DNA of 64,000 nt from Linnemannia elongata (taxonomy: Eukaryota > Mortierellomycota > Mortierellomycetes > Mortierellales > Mortierellaceae), in the NCBI GenBank assembly GCA_036320915.1, contig JAXBDG010000025.1, positions 186,001-250,000 on the forward strand, given 5' to 3'. The stretch's first letter is position 1, and the number at the start of each line of letters is the position of its first letter. Made by a program: the position numbers and the translations under genes. Of the stretch, positions 34,774-55,340 are shown one piece after another. The notes under the pieces were generated by a model that ran no database searches, had not been told where the DNA came from, and saw only the letters and a program-made list of their open reading frames with translations.

Positions 34774-35839
34774 GCTTTTGCTTCTTTGACACTTCCTCTG
34801 ACAAGGGATGGAGGGTTTTTTGGGCCCGATGGTTTAGCGAAGAGGATGATTTGACAGCACAGGTCAGAGTAGCTATTCTGACATCCAATGTCATATTATC
34901 TTATTCCGAGCAAATTGACATTTTTTTGTGTTTTGCGTGCAGAACTTAAGGTTATCAGAGACTACGGACAGGGGATGATGGTTCCTGGATCGTTGGACTA
35001 TTTGAAACAAGGAGTGGAGACTGGCTGGAGTTAGATAGAAAAGGAAGAGGATCGTCTTTTTTTTTTTATTGTTGTTGTTGTTTCAAGAGAAACTATGTTT
35101 GTCTCATTCGTTTCTCACCCTAAGAAATGTTGCGATACTTTCTTTTGTGAGTTGATGGGATGCCACTTTTTCTTCTTATCCATGACCTTTATCAAAGCAT
35201 TGTAAGCCGTTCTTTGATGCTGCTTGAGTTTCTGGATCTGTACCTTAGGTGGTGTTTATGTATCGCGTACGGTAGTGAGTGGAAAGTTGCAGTCATAGTT
35301 CTTTAAGGGATCAGACGATAAGAGCTACCTTAGGAACAAACAAACAACAAGGGCGATTCCATCTATTTTATTAGGATACAACTACGCTCCAGCATTCAGT
35401 TGGAAACTCTATCTACTTCAGTAATAAATACGCAATGGAGTTCTTTACATATTGAGACAAGCCGTCATAAATAGAGTATCACGCTGGATGTCTGGAGGTG
35501 TGGGAGGCAGGTGTTGAAAGGAGGTTGTTGATGGGTGAGTGAGATAGATGAAGTGTGATAAGTTGAGGAGATAGACAGGGGTGAGGAGGAAGGGTGTTAG
35601 AAGGGAGAGCGAAGAAGAGGGGAGTCAAGCGAAGAAAAGAATGAACGACAAACAGACAGACAATAATTCGTGTACTTTTGAACATAAAGACACGCCACCA
35701 AACTCGTCCTCATGTTAACCAAAGCAGTCACCTGCGCAGGTTTTTTTTTTTTTTTTTTTTTCTCTTTTAACTTTTGCAGCTTGAGGTTGACTAATCTCAC
35801 ACTTCTCACTTCTCTTCGCGGAATCAACCAGACACGACC
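34774..35839. other. Intergenic upstream of Iwr1
   Basis: No gene recognised. A poly-T run at about 35741-35761 lies 80 bases before the Iwr1 start. Minus-strand frames here are low complexity. Confidence 0.5.
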
Positions 35840-38145
35840 ATGGATGATCACCAGACACATACCCACAATACAAGCAATGAAGCAATGACCGTTGACGCAA
35901 CTACGACCACAAGGAGAATACCGCCAAACCCTGCTGTGCCCACCACATCTCAATCAACCTCTGCCTCTTCGTCCATCTTTCTTCGCAAAAAGAAGCCTAC
36001 CGTCGCACACATAGGCAGCCGTCCGCTCCTTCGACCCTTCACCAACACCGCTATCGACTATAATAACCCCGCTAAATTCGATCCAGTCCCAGTCAAACCA
36101 ACAGCGCGCGGCACTGCCATCAGCACTCCAGGATCCACGCCCTCCTCAGGGTCAGCCTCGCCCATTATCACCGCAAGCCCGGTCATCAACTCAACTACAC
36201 CTCTCACTTTTGACAACCATACGCCAGAAAGCAAGGCTAACCTAACAGCGACGTCGGGAAAGAGCACAAAGACTCTTCGGGAGAGCCCTAGCCAATCCTT
36301 CCGCAAGCGTGCTGGAAGCTTTGATCCCCCAACTACCAGCCAAACCAACGACGAGGGGCTTACCATTCTCAGGATCAAGCGCAGAAGGAATGAAGAGCCT
36401 TTGGACACTCTTGGTAATCAATCGCTGTCATGGACCTTCGAAACTTGATACGCTGGTTTTGAAGGCCTGAACTGACATTATTTATTGGGTGCATTTTACT
36501 TCCTGATCTAGTTGTGCAGGAGCAACTGGAAAAGTTGGCAGGAAAGAAGCAACGGAAGACCGAGGATGAGGGTCAGCGGGAGAAAGAGAACACAGCTGCA
36601 GGACTAATGCCGCTTCCAAGTAAGGTGACCTTGGCAAGAATAGTAGATCTTTGCGATTTCGATGCAACGTTGCGATGTGATATCATCATGACTTACATAC
36701 CTATTGTTGTTTTCTTTTGACATTGTAGAGGCAGCGCCGGCGGTTTTCAGATTGGCAACCACGGTCAACAAGGAGCTCTTCAAGGACCCAACTCAGTCGA
36801 GTAAGCTCAGGGTAAGGACTCCATACCAAGGTTTTCTGTTGGACGCCATGGATCTAGGCGTATCAAAGACGTGTGAGCTCTCTCTCTTACTGATCGTTGA
36901 ACATGAAAATAGGAAAAAATCACGAATATGGCAGAGTCATCACCCCGACCAAGATCCCGGTTGATGGATCGCCACACTGTCGATTACGATGAGCGCGTCC
37001 AGGAAAGACGAGGCGAGTTGGCAGAGACAAAACGACAGGAAGCTCGCACAGCTCGCTACAGAGTCATCAACCAGAAACGCTCCGGATACTCAACTCCCGA
37101 TACCAAACTTCCTCCCAAAGTCAAGTATGTAGCCGTGCTTTATTCAACTAGCTGTGCCATGCAATGTTGGAAGCGTGAGCTTGTTGTTAACAAACGCATC
37201 TTTCGATAGGTCGTCCCAAGAGGTTGCAGCTGAGGCGCAGTTGGACATGTTCAAGATGTACGACGCCGTCAAGGAGGATGAGCCCAAGACCAAGAAGCAA
37301 CTGTAAGTCAGGATTGTATGTTCAATTCACCCATGTCGCTGCATTCCCTATGTCTCACACATATGCTAATTTCGCACCATACTTTTCTTTCACAACGAAT
37401 AGTGCTCAGGAAGCAGAGGAGGCTGATATTATGTGCAACTTTCTGCCCATGGTTCGCGAATACTTGACAAGTAGGTGCTTGTGTGCATGGTTTATTATTA
37501 GCTGTTGTTTATGGCCACACAGTATGACATCGTCTGACTACTTTTCCACAAACCTTTGATCTGCCAGTCTCGGACAAAAAGGTTGACCCTAAGATTTCTG
37601 TTGATGAAGTTGCAAGCAGTGGACGACTTTCAACGGCATCGAACAGAAGAGACGACGTTGGAGGAGCTTCCGACTCTGAGGACGAATATGTCTATGACAT
37701 TTACTATCGCGATGTCAATGCTGACCATGCCAAAGAGTCTCAGCAACGTGCCATTGGATCCTTGTAAGCTTATTCTTCGAGTTATTGTACTGTATCGGTG
37801 TTAGGACGTGCGCGGACAACGATGTTAATTGACAATTGTTTTATATTTGGTTGATGGCTTGGATAGGCTTTGGTTCAGCGACGACGAGAATAACTTTATG
37901 AACGAGGATGACTCGAGCGACGACGACTATGAAGACTCAGACTCGAATGCAGAGGACTACTACCAGAATGATTATCCTGAAGACGAGCTTAGCGATAATG
38001 CGCATCCATGTGAGTTTTTTTATCCGCTGTTGGTTTTCACATTGTGCAAGAGCCGATGCGAACAATATGAACTGATTTTTGTTCCTCCCTTTTTGTTTGA
38101 ATAGACGAGCTTTCGAGTGATGATGATGAGGACTACATGTTCTAG
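35840..38145 (+). CDS. IWR1: RNA polymerase II nuclear import factor Iwr1/SLC7A6OS
   Basis: Adaptor that binds assembled RNA polymerase II and carries it into the nucleus. Nine exons: 35840-36413, 36512-36619, 36729-36811, 36913-37124, 37210-37302, 37403-37470, 37568-37763, 37867-38009, 38105-38145; 1518 nt, 505 aa. The signature N-terminal motif ILRIKRRRNEEPLDTLVVQE sits near residue 177, preceded by a Ser/Thr/Pro-rich extension that is longer than usual for the family, where this motif lies close to the start. The Iwr1 core near 418 is EYVYDIYYRD, followed by GSLLWFSDDEN and the acidic DSNAEDYYQNDYPEDE near 470. The basic KRRR stretch may form part of the nuclear localisation signal. Every intron joins in frame. 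An internal start nearer ILRIKRRR was considered, but none fits as well. Confidence 0.93.
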
Positions 38146-38707
38146 TCCGTCTACTATATATGCTGTTGATCTGAGGGGAGGAGGTGTTTTTTTCTGTATT
38201 GTCATAAAACATTAAAATAACGAGCAATGGCCAGTGGATATGATCCCTTGGAGACAGAGACCAAGGAAGATCAAAGAAGAAAATTGGTATCGGGGTTCGT
38301 AAATTTACTTCTCTAGTTTGTGCCATCCTAGGCAGCGCAAAGACAGGAGCTGTTCAAGGAGCAGAAAACAACAACAATAAAGACCGGAAACTGATCAACT
38401 AAAGAGGGAGCATAGCTTTGAGTGAATGCATGGCAGGCATTCATTATCAACAAAAGCGCCATCGTCAATTCGTGTTAGCAATCGCTGTCGTAGTCAGTCA
38501 TTGGAGAGGTGTGGTTTGAGTGCGATCGATCCCCCCTTTCTCTCCCCTTTTTTTCTATATTTCTTTTTGCTTGTCTTAACTTGTCCTATCTTGTCTTGTC
38601 TCGTCTTTGACCCTCGTTTTTTTTTTTTTTTTTCTCCTCTCCTTCTCCATCTTCCTCCTACATCTTCCATCAGCAATCAAGGATCTCTAAACAACTGATC
38701 AACAACC
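38146..38707. other. Intergenic between Iwr1 and LSD1
   Basis: Same-strand spacer of 562 bases with the LSD1 promoter and a T/C-rich leader including a T run at about 38619-38633. No other feature seen. Confidence 0.5.
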
Positions 38708-41700
38708 ATGCTGAGCACAAAGCTCTCCTCCTCTGATCGCCAAAGGACACGCCGCAAAACAGTCCTCAAGCAGCTCGCAACCGCACTCGGTCCTGCATGG
38801 ACACCTGACACTCCCACCGCCACCAATACTATTACTTCACCAACCACTGCCACAGCAACAACAGCAACAACAAGAGCAATAACATCCCACCGACGTGGCT
38901 CAGAAGCAACGCCACCACCCAAACGACTCAGGAAGACTGTCGAGCTCTTCAACCCGTCCTCATCCCCTGCCACCAGAAGAAAACGTTCCTCATCAACTTC
39001 AACTCGGCAACGAAACCCTACCGGTCGTGGGCCAGGAAGACCTCGTGGGTCAACAAAACAAGCCAAGGCGGAAAGGGCTAGCAAGGCTACACAACCCTCA
39101 TCACACAGACGTCATTCATCCTCGGCTACTCCCGCCAGTAGCAGTACGACGAGCTCTCCAGGCCAGCACCGCCAGCGTTCACGGCAGGAGAGACGAGAGG
39201 ATCAAAAGCTAAACGATGCCGCCCATGCCTCGCGACTGCATGCTCACGGTCTCTGTCGCGAAGAGTTTGAGCTCTTCCAGTACCACATTGGGCGATCTGA
39301 TCTCGAGAGCTATCTCAAGGTTCGCAACACCATGCTCTGGCTCTGGCGCGAGAAGCCCGATGAGCCCCTGACCCTTGCTAGAGCCTTTGAGGAGACCAAG
39401 AGCTTTGGATTGCACCATGGATTGATCGCGCACGTCTACGAGTTCCTTTTGCGTTCTGGATACATCAACTTTGGCGGATGCCCTTTTCAGGACGAGGCAG
39501 CTGGGGACCAAGGGGAGAAAGCGAACGGTAGGCAGAATTCCTCCACTCGTCGTCACACCATCACGACGGATTCTTCCGCCTCCAGGAGAACGATTGTAGT
39601 CATTGGTAGTGGCATCGCGGGCATCGGAGCGGCAAAGCAGCTGGAGAATCTCTTTCAGTACTATGCCTGGAAGTTTGCCCCAGAGCTACCCCCAAGAGTG
39701 GTTGTGTTGGAGGCGCGATCGAGAGTCGGAGGACGGATGCACTCATTTGAGCTCAACACCAAACCCTCCCCGTCATCGACAAAAGAAGCCAACAAAGCCA
39801 AGGTGGAGAGGCATTGCGTCGACCTGGGAGCACAAATCATCACAGGATTCGAGAACGGCAACCCGATGGATATCATTGTCCGGCGACAACTCAAGGACCT
39901 GCAGCTTCACTACCTGGTTGAAGAGACGTGTGATTTGTTTGGTCACGACGGTCAACTGGTGCCCAAGGCGATGGATGTACGATGCGAGGCCGTCTTTAAC
40001 GAGATCCTGGAACAAGCCTGTCAGCTTCGAGAGGAGGATGAGACACCCAAGGCACTGCTGGCATATCTCGGAGACAGAGTCAAAATGGATGGTCGCGGCC
40101 CAGGACGCGTCCATTCGACGGAGCTGCCGACATTGGGGCACTCAATGGACTACTTTATCCAAACCCACCCAAAGTTCAAGTCATGGTCGTCGCAGGAGCT
40201 CGGACTCATCCACTGGCACTATGCCAACCTCGAGGTAAACGATTTGTTTATTGTCCGCATATTTCATGGTCTATTCGCGAATTAAAATCCAAATTGCTGA
40301 CAAAACGGCGTACTTTAATGTCCTTTGTGAAAATAGTTTGCGAATGCGACACCACTGGATCAACTATCGTTGCGACACTGGGATCAGGACGACGACTATG
40401 AGTTTGCAGGGCATCACTGCATGGTCAAGGAGGGCTACGGCCAGGTGCCAGTGCGGCTCTCTCAGGGACTTGATGTTCGGCTCAACCAACCAGTATCGCT
40501 GATCGAGCGAAGTACGACATCATCTGATTTCGATTCGCATCGCCGCAACAGATCAGATCACGAGCTAATTCACATTCAATGCCGTGACGGAACCGCGTAC
40601 GAGTGTAGCGCGGTCGTTGTGACGGTTCCTCTGGGAGTTCTGAAAAGCGGGCAGATCCAGTTCTCACCGTCGCTCCCAGACTGGAAGGAGCAGGCCATTG
40701 GCAATCTTGGGTTCGGGCTGCTTAACAAGCTGGTCCTAGTGTTTGACAAGCCGTTCTGGGACACGAGTGTGGAGTTGTTTGGGTACGTTGGCAGCGGTCA
40801 GGAGGGCTCGTCAGGCAGAGGGTACAATCTAAAGGTGTATCGGTCAAGTCGAGGAAAGTTCTACATGTACTGGAACTGCATTGTCGTGTCTGGTCTCCCA
40901 GTTCTCGGTAAGGAAAAAAAGTATCATTTAGTGCCTTCTTGGCTTGCATGATTAATTTAAACATAAGTTAAGTAAGCTAATTGTGAACTCTTTGCTACGT
41001 ATGAAAAACTAGTGACATTGATGGCGGGACAGTCGGCGTATGATTGTGAAAACATGTCAAAGGAGGACTTGGTGCAGGAAGCACTAGATTCATTGGCGCT
41101 GATTCACCCCAATATCAAGAAGGTCCCCGCTCCTGTAGAGACAATCGTCACGCGCTGGTCGCAGGATGAGTTTGCACAAGGCAGTTATTCGTTTGTGGGC
41201 CAGAAGGGCACAGGAGATGACTATGATCGACTGAGCAAATCGGTTGATGGTCAGCTCTACTTTGCAGGTGAGGCAACAAGTCGGCAATACCCTGCTACAG
41301 CTCATGGCGCTTATCTGAGCGGGCTGAAGGTTGCCAAAGAGATTCTGGATTCGTTGATCGGACCCCAGGCCGTGCGTTCTCGGCACACCGAGGACGAGGA
41401 TCGTCAGGCAAAGGTGGAGAAAGAAGGGAACAGTGGTATGAAGCCTGAGAACGGGGTTTTAGCAGCAGAAGGAATAGAGAGCCAGGATGTCAGCAGTAAC
41501 GGTAGTGAGCGGTCCCATTTGTTGTCGATGGAGGATGCTCAGACAACGGATACTCCCCCCCCAGATGCCAAAGTAGAGCCGTCATTGCTTATGAGTTTGG
41601 GCCACGGATTTGTAATTCCAAAGCGGAGGGGCCGCGTTTCACGGAGCATCGTTGCTGAGTTTGTCGCTGAGCGCAGTGAAGATGATTCTGATAGTGAGAC

Positions 41701-42295
41701 GGGAAAGAAGGATGAGGATGAGGGGTCGGGGGAGTTGGAGGAGCCTGAAGAGTCTTCCGAGAGCAACGAGGACTCTGAAGGCGAGGAGGACTCTGAAAGT
41801 GAAGATGGCGATGATGACGACGACGACGATGACGAGTCGGTGGAGGAGTACGTGGTGTCCAAGGCCAGGAAGGCACCTGTCAAGTCAAGGAGAATACTCG
41901 CCAAACCAACCAAGGTGGTGTCTGTCAAGGATATCAAAGTTGTGCCGGTCCGGGGGGTGGAAAAGCGAGGTCGCGGTCGGCCCCGAAAGTACCCTCTCCT
42001 TAGTTCATCTGAGACTCAGCCTGTGACGACGTCTGTGTCGCGTCCTTTGGCTGTAGTGACCAAGGCGAGAACGGAGGGCAACTCCAACTCTTCCACGACG
42101 ACAGCAACCACAGCATCATCGACCATGACGAATAGAACCAGGACGACAACGGCCACTGCGGCAGCAGGAGTATTTAAGCGAAAGTTGTCGTTGAGCATTG
42201 ATGGTGGTGAGGCGGGGAAAGCAGTGGGAGGCAAGCTTGGGCCAATGCGGCAGACACGGGCACGGTATGAGGCGCACTACCTCGGTCAACCATAG
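38708..42295 (+). CDS. LSD1-type (KDM1) histone lysine demethylase with AT-hooks
   Basis: Nuclear FAD amine oxidase expected to remove methyl groups from histone H3 lysines. Exons: 38708-40234, 40337-40907, 41013-42295; 3381 nt, 1126 aa. Order: disordered basic N-terminus with an AT-hook (GRGPGRPRG near 106); SWIRM domain (about 170-260, LHHGLIAHVYEFLLRSGYIN); FAD fold VVIGSGIAGIGAAK near 296 and LEARSRVGGRM; HWDQDDDYEFAGHH; LGFGLLNKLVLVFDKPFWD with the LSD1 active-site Lys near 638; and FAGEATSRQYPATAHGAYLSG near 786. A C-terminal extension of about 310 residues is acidic (Glu/Asp/Ser near 915-975) and then carries a second AT-hook, RGRGRPRKYP near 1017. The long coiled-coil tower that binds CoREST in animal LSD1 appears absent: only about 80 residues link the relevant helices. 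Confidence 0.93.
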
Positions 42296-42658
42296 CATAA
42301 GGAGCTAGTTTTAACAACTGATTGTTCCTGAACAAGGCAAGAGGTGAAAGAAAATGTTGTGAAATCATTGGCTGGTTGTGTGGTGTGTGTGTCTCTGCCA
42401 AGTTGGATGTCTGTGATAGCTTATTGCGTGCAAATTTTCGTCGCAATAGAATGAAAGAAATGGTAGGTGTGGCTTGGGAAAAACGTTGGGGTTGGGCTGG
42501 GAGACTTTGGCAACGGCAGGGACCGAGAAGCGAGAGGAATTGAGAGAGAATGGGTTGCGATAAAGAAGAGGACACTTGGCCCGAGCTTCTCTCTTTTCTT
42601 TTTTTTTATTTCTTTCTTTTACTTTAACCCCACCCTCTCCCTTTCCTCCCCTCTCGCC
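42296..42658. other. Intergenic; promoter and CT-rich leader of the reductase gene
   Basis: 363 bases between the LSD1 stop and the reductase start. The last 70 bases are strongly pyrimidine-rich, as seen before highly expressed fungal genes. Confidence 0.5.
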
Positions 42659-44641
42659 ATGGACAAGATCGCCTACTTTGTGCAGAGTGAGTGTCTTCTT
42701 TCTTCTCCTTCTCATGTACACTTCAAAACGGAGGCTGATTCAGGAATAAAAGGTGCTAATCACCGTTCTCCATCTAAAAACAAATATAGAATCGAACACC
42801 AACGCTACGGCTGTTGCCATCTTCGGTGCCATCGGTGCCGTCGTTGTTGCAGCCAAGGCCCTCAGCTTCCTCAAGGTCCTCGTCGATGTCTTCCTCCGTT
42901 CCGGTATTAACGTAAGTGGGAGCACCATACAATCCACATTTGACGAAACGCGGCGTTTTTTTTTTTTTTTTTTTTTTTTTTGGGGAGGGGGGTCCAATGA
43001 CTCCAGTACGTATGTTGTACTAACTCTGGTCCGTGTTGCCCATTGGTTACTGCAATAGGTCAAGAAGTACGATGCTGGCAACGGCGGTTGGGCTGGTATG
43101 TGTTGTTACTGGCATGGACACTAACTGAGCTCAACTATTGGGAATGTTCAACGGCGTCTTCAGAAACAAGACTAATGCGTGTTTTGTTTTGCTGTTTACC
43201 CTTTTGAATTTATAGTTATCACTGGTGCTTCGGATGGTATTGGCAAGGAGTTTGCTTTCCAGTTGGCGTCCAAGAAGCTGAACATTGTCCTCGTCTCGCG
43301 TACCGAGAGCAAGCTCAAGGTCCTCGCCGAGGAGTTGGGTAAGGACCACGACTGCAGGATTCGTGTTCCCTACAACTATTACTTGAAAAAAGGAAGGGTG
43401 TACTAATAATTTTGTGCCATGGTTCAATCATAATAGAGCAAAAATACAACATTGAGACAAAGGTGCACGCTATGGACTTTGCCAAGGGAGACGATAAGGA
43501 CTACCAGGCCCTCCAGGCATTGGTTGCCCCCATCAACGTTACTGTCCTTGGTACGTGTGTGTTTCCTGTCGCTTGATGTGTCTGAAGAGTGTGAAGAAAT
43601 GAAGCGCTTCCCTTTCGGAGCGCGATTTGACTGGCAGGGACTGGGATTGGAAATTATTAGTGGTCTCGCAGTCTGTACTGCCCGGAGACGGCATCGCTAT
43701 GTCCGCCCAACAATCCTACCCCACACTTCTTTGTCATTCTTTTTCTCTTTTCCTGATACGCGTTCACTAACAACATCCTTCTTCCTCTTCCTTCTCTATT
43801 ACTAATTCTAATATTACAACAACTTGCACTCCATCATCCACTGAACTACTCACCTCAACTCACCTGACTGGATCAATTGGATACAACAATAGTCAACAAC
43901 GTCGGAACCAACCATGAGATCCCCACCCCCTTCGAGCAGGAGACTGACAAGATTGTCAAGGATATCGTGGAGATCAACATCAACGCCGCCATGAAGGTCA
44001 CCAAGATCATTGTCCCCCACATGGTTGCTCGGTACGTTCGTCTCTCTTTGTTTGGGTCCTTGGAATCCACCGACAAACGTCGTTGTTGACAAATGTACGA
44101 CAATTGTCGTGAAAAGGTTACAAATAAGGAGCTCAATGGACAAAACAACTAATACCCTCCCTTCTTTGTCCTTATCCTGTACCGACATCATAGCAAGAAG
44201 GGTTTGATTATCAACTTGGGTTCGTTTGCTGGATTGGTCCCCACCCCTTACCTCTCTGTCTACTCTGGCTCCAAGGCCTTCCTCTCAAGCTGGTCCCAGG
44301 CCATCGGCGCCGAGTTGGCCCCCAAGGGCATCACCGTCCAGAACGTCAACACCTACTTTGTTGTCTCGGCCATGTCTAAGATCCGCCGCGCGACCATGTT
44401 GATCCCTATGCCCAAGCCCTATGTCCGCTCGGTCCTCGGCCAGATCGGCATCTCCGGCGGCGCTTCGACCCCTTACACCTCGACCCCCTTCTACAGCCAC
44501 GCCATTGCCAACTGGTTGATCGATAATACCTTTGGACGCGCCTTCTGGGTCAAGCAAAACTATAACATTCAGGTCGATATCCGTAAGCGTGCTCTCCGCA
44601 AGCGTGAGCGTGAGGCTGCCGCTGCCGCCAAGAGCCAGTAA
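42659..44641 (+). CDS. Very-long-chain 3-oxoacyl-CoA reductase (KAR)
   Basis: ER short-chain dehydrogenase that reduces 3-ketoacyl-CoA with NADPH in each cycle of fatty-acid elongation (Ybr159w/HSD17B12 family). Exons: 42659-42686, 42790-42911, 43059-43095, 43216-43338, 43437-43550, 43893-44031, 44194-44641; 1011 nt, 336 aa. Residues about 14-35 form a membrane anchor. [14 protein letters not shown] near 63 is the cofactor-binding TGxxxGxG motif, NNVG lies near 142, the catalytic Ser is in [11 protein letters not shown] near 194, and the YxxxK pair is in YSGSKAF near 212. A basic tail [10 protein letters not shown] precedes the end AAAAAKSQ. Length is normal. A poly-T run lies in the second intron at 42957-42980. 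Codon choice is strongly C-ending, like the OPT gene. It converges on the polo kinase gene. Confidence 0.95.
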
Positions 44642-45045
44642 ACAACAGCGAATCAGGTTTACTTGAGTGAGTTGGTTGGATGAGTTCAATCGATTCTTCC
44701 TTCATTTCCCTCTGTTTCCATCTATCTCTATTCTGTCTCTTCACTCTACCGCTTACATCCTCCCTTTTCCCTTCTAGCATATCGTTCTCGCCTTTCTAAT
44801 TTCTACCATAAAGAAATATATTGTGCAATCATACAAGACGAAAATAAAAAGACGCGAGCAGCGCGTACGAACTACTTTTTTTCAGATCCTTCCGCGCAAT
44901 ATCACGTCGTTAACAGCATACCATTCACAGACAGGATACATGCGTATGAATCAGTTTTTCGTAGGTAGTATACAAATTGTTATTATTACAAACGCCAGTG
45001 AAGGCGCGTTCACCATGCGTCTACGTTAACCATGCTGCTCCGCTT
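44642..45045. other. Convergent 3' intergenic region
   Basis: 404 bases between the stops of the reductase (plus) and polo kinase (minus). Both 3' ends and polyadenylation sites must be here. AT-rich, nothing else seen. Confidence 0.5.
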
Positions 45046-53301
<8,256 letters not shown>

Positions 53302-53707
53302 CGTTTGATGGATCTGTGATAAAAGGAGAGGGGTATAAGTGTGTGTAATGTGTATGTATGAGGAGTGAGTGCGTGTGTGTGTATGTATGTGCAAGGGTGA
53401 AGCGGGATTGCAATCAAAGAATCAGAGGAGGAAGAAAAAAAAAAAAAAAAAGCAAGTCAGCAACAACAACAAAGGAGGATGTGGTTTGTACAGGTCGAAG
53501 TGGTAGTGAGAGATGAATAGTTGTTGTTGATGGAAGGACGGATGGATGGATTGAGTGTCCGTAAGAAGAAAGAGAGAAGGGAGAGGAAGGAGAGGATGAT
53601 GAGGGAGATGAAGAAGAAGAAGAAGCAAGGAGGGAAGAAGGGAAGGGACTGGAGAGATTGTTGGAGGGAAAAAAGGAAGAAAAAAGGGACAGGCGAGAGA
53701 AGGGGGA

Positions 53708-53742
<35 letters not shown>

Positions 53743-54136
53743 GGTAATGTTTGAATGGTATATGATGATGGTATGAGAGAGAGAGAGAGAGAGAGAGAAG
53801 GGCAATGGTCGGGTGGACGACAGGATTGGAAGAGGAAGGGATGGGAAGGGTGTGTGCTATGGATACAAACGACAGAGAGAGAGAGAGTGAGAGAGAGAGG
53901 GTCAATAAGAAGAAGCATAAAGTGGTGGCAATACGAGACAACGACAACGACAATAATAACAACAACAACCTCAACAACAACCAAGACAGCCAACAGCCAA
54001 CCCCCCAGGTTAAAAACCAGGAACCCCTCCCCTTCTTTTTTTTCGTCTTTTGTGGTTCCTGAGTCGAGTCGAGTCGAGTGACGGTGCACATTGGCTATAC
54101 AGGAGTCTCTTTCCCACCATCCCGTCTCTTTCATCT

Positions 54137-54168
54137 TTCCTTCCTTCCTTCCTTCCTTCCTTCCTTCC
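54137..54168. repeat. (TTCC)n microsatellite
   Basis: About eight uninterrupted TTCC units. Confidence 0.9.
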
Positions 54169-55235
54169 TCCCTCCCATCCCTCCCTTCCCGCAGTGACAT
54201 TATATATTGCACAGTACAGTACCATGTCCCCTTCCCTCTCTTTGTCCTCCTATCCCCCCCAAACACGCATTTCTCAACCCAATCTCCCCCTTTCCCTTTT
54301 CCTTTGCCTTTCCCTGTTTCGTCGTTTATTTTATTTGTTTTATTCCCCTCCCTCCCTCTCTCTCTCTCTCTATCATATCTCATCTCCTCCCTCCAAAACG
54401 ACCATGTCACACACACACGCACACGCACACTGTGCATATATTCATTCATTCACACATGCAAAGGACGGTGATCTATATCCCTGTATATCTATCTCCCTTC
54501 GCACTGCACACTGCACACTGCACATGTACCTGAATAACTGTGATCATCATCATCACACCCATATATATTCTTCTTCTTCTTCTTCGTCTTCTCTCATTCT
54601 CTACACATATCCATGTACTCCTTCCTCAATCGACACCCACTCGACCGTTGGACAGTTTGACTGCTTGAATTGTTTGCGCTCTGAAATAAAAAAAACCATC
54701 ATGCTTTCTTGTTTTTTGAGCAAACCTACCCCGACAGAGCATGAGAGCCAGGGCCATCCCCCTCCTCCTCTTCTTCTTCCTCTTCAACCACCCACCCACC
54801 CACGCGTACATATACATTACTCCACCCTTGCTTACATATCTCTCCTTTCTCTTTATTTTTTATTTTTTATTTTTTTTTGTGGAGAGTCCGAGTTGCCACG
54901 CACGAATACATTGACTGAGCCCTCTTTTTTTTTTTTTTTTTTTCTCCTCCTTCTTCTTTCTTCTTTTCTTTCCTCCGAGTGAAGCTACTTCCTTTTTCTT
55001 CTATCATTTCTTTCTACAATCTGAAAGGTTATCATGAAAAAACAACAAAGAACCAAGGGAAACGAGTGTCTACTGCTGCCAGAACGCATTGCAAGGACGG
55101 TACAGTCAACTTTTGACTGCATACAACATAACAAAAATAATAATCTCTCTCAAAGTCCAATGTTACTTTACACAGTTTTTATTTGCCATTTATTATTGTA
55201 CATGATAAAAACAAAAGGTATGAAACACAGGTCAA

Positions 55236-55287
55236 GAAAAAAATAAAAAAATAAAAAAAATAAAAAAAATAAAAAAAATAAAAAAAG
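55236..55287. repeat. A-rich microsatellite, (A6-8 T)n
   Basis: Runs of 6-8 A separated by single T, about six units, just beyond the synaptojanin stop (minus strand); on the sense strand it is a T-rich downstream element. Confidence 0.85.
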
Positions 55288-55340
55288 AGGTCTAATGGCC
55301 CATTCGTTACAACAAAAAAGGAATATGCAAGGAAAAGTAG

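Larger units (their letters stand above)
53302..55340. other. Intergenic 2 kb, simple-sequence-rich polo promoter/leader
   Basis: The polo leader side (53302-53930) is almost pure G/A on the plus strand, with several (GA)n tracts (53706-53732, 53775-53797, 53874-53900). Beyond it lie GAGTC repeats (54060-54078), a TTCC tract, CT-rich and CA-rich stretches (54406-54430). Long open frames on both strands are by-products of this low complexity. No gene is supported. Confidence 0.55.

Noticed and set aside
53414..54982. Several long overlapping open frames on both strands (up to 330 codons)
   Set aside because: They translate (GA)n, (CT)n and TTCC repeats; overlapping frames in all directions show low complexity rather than coding.
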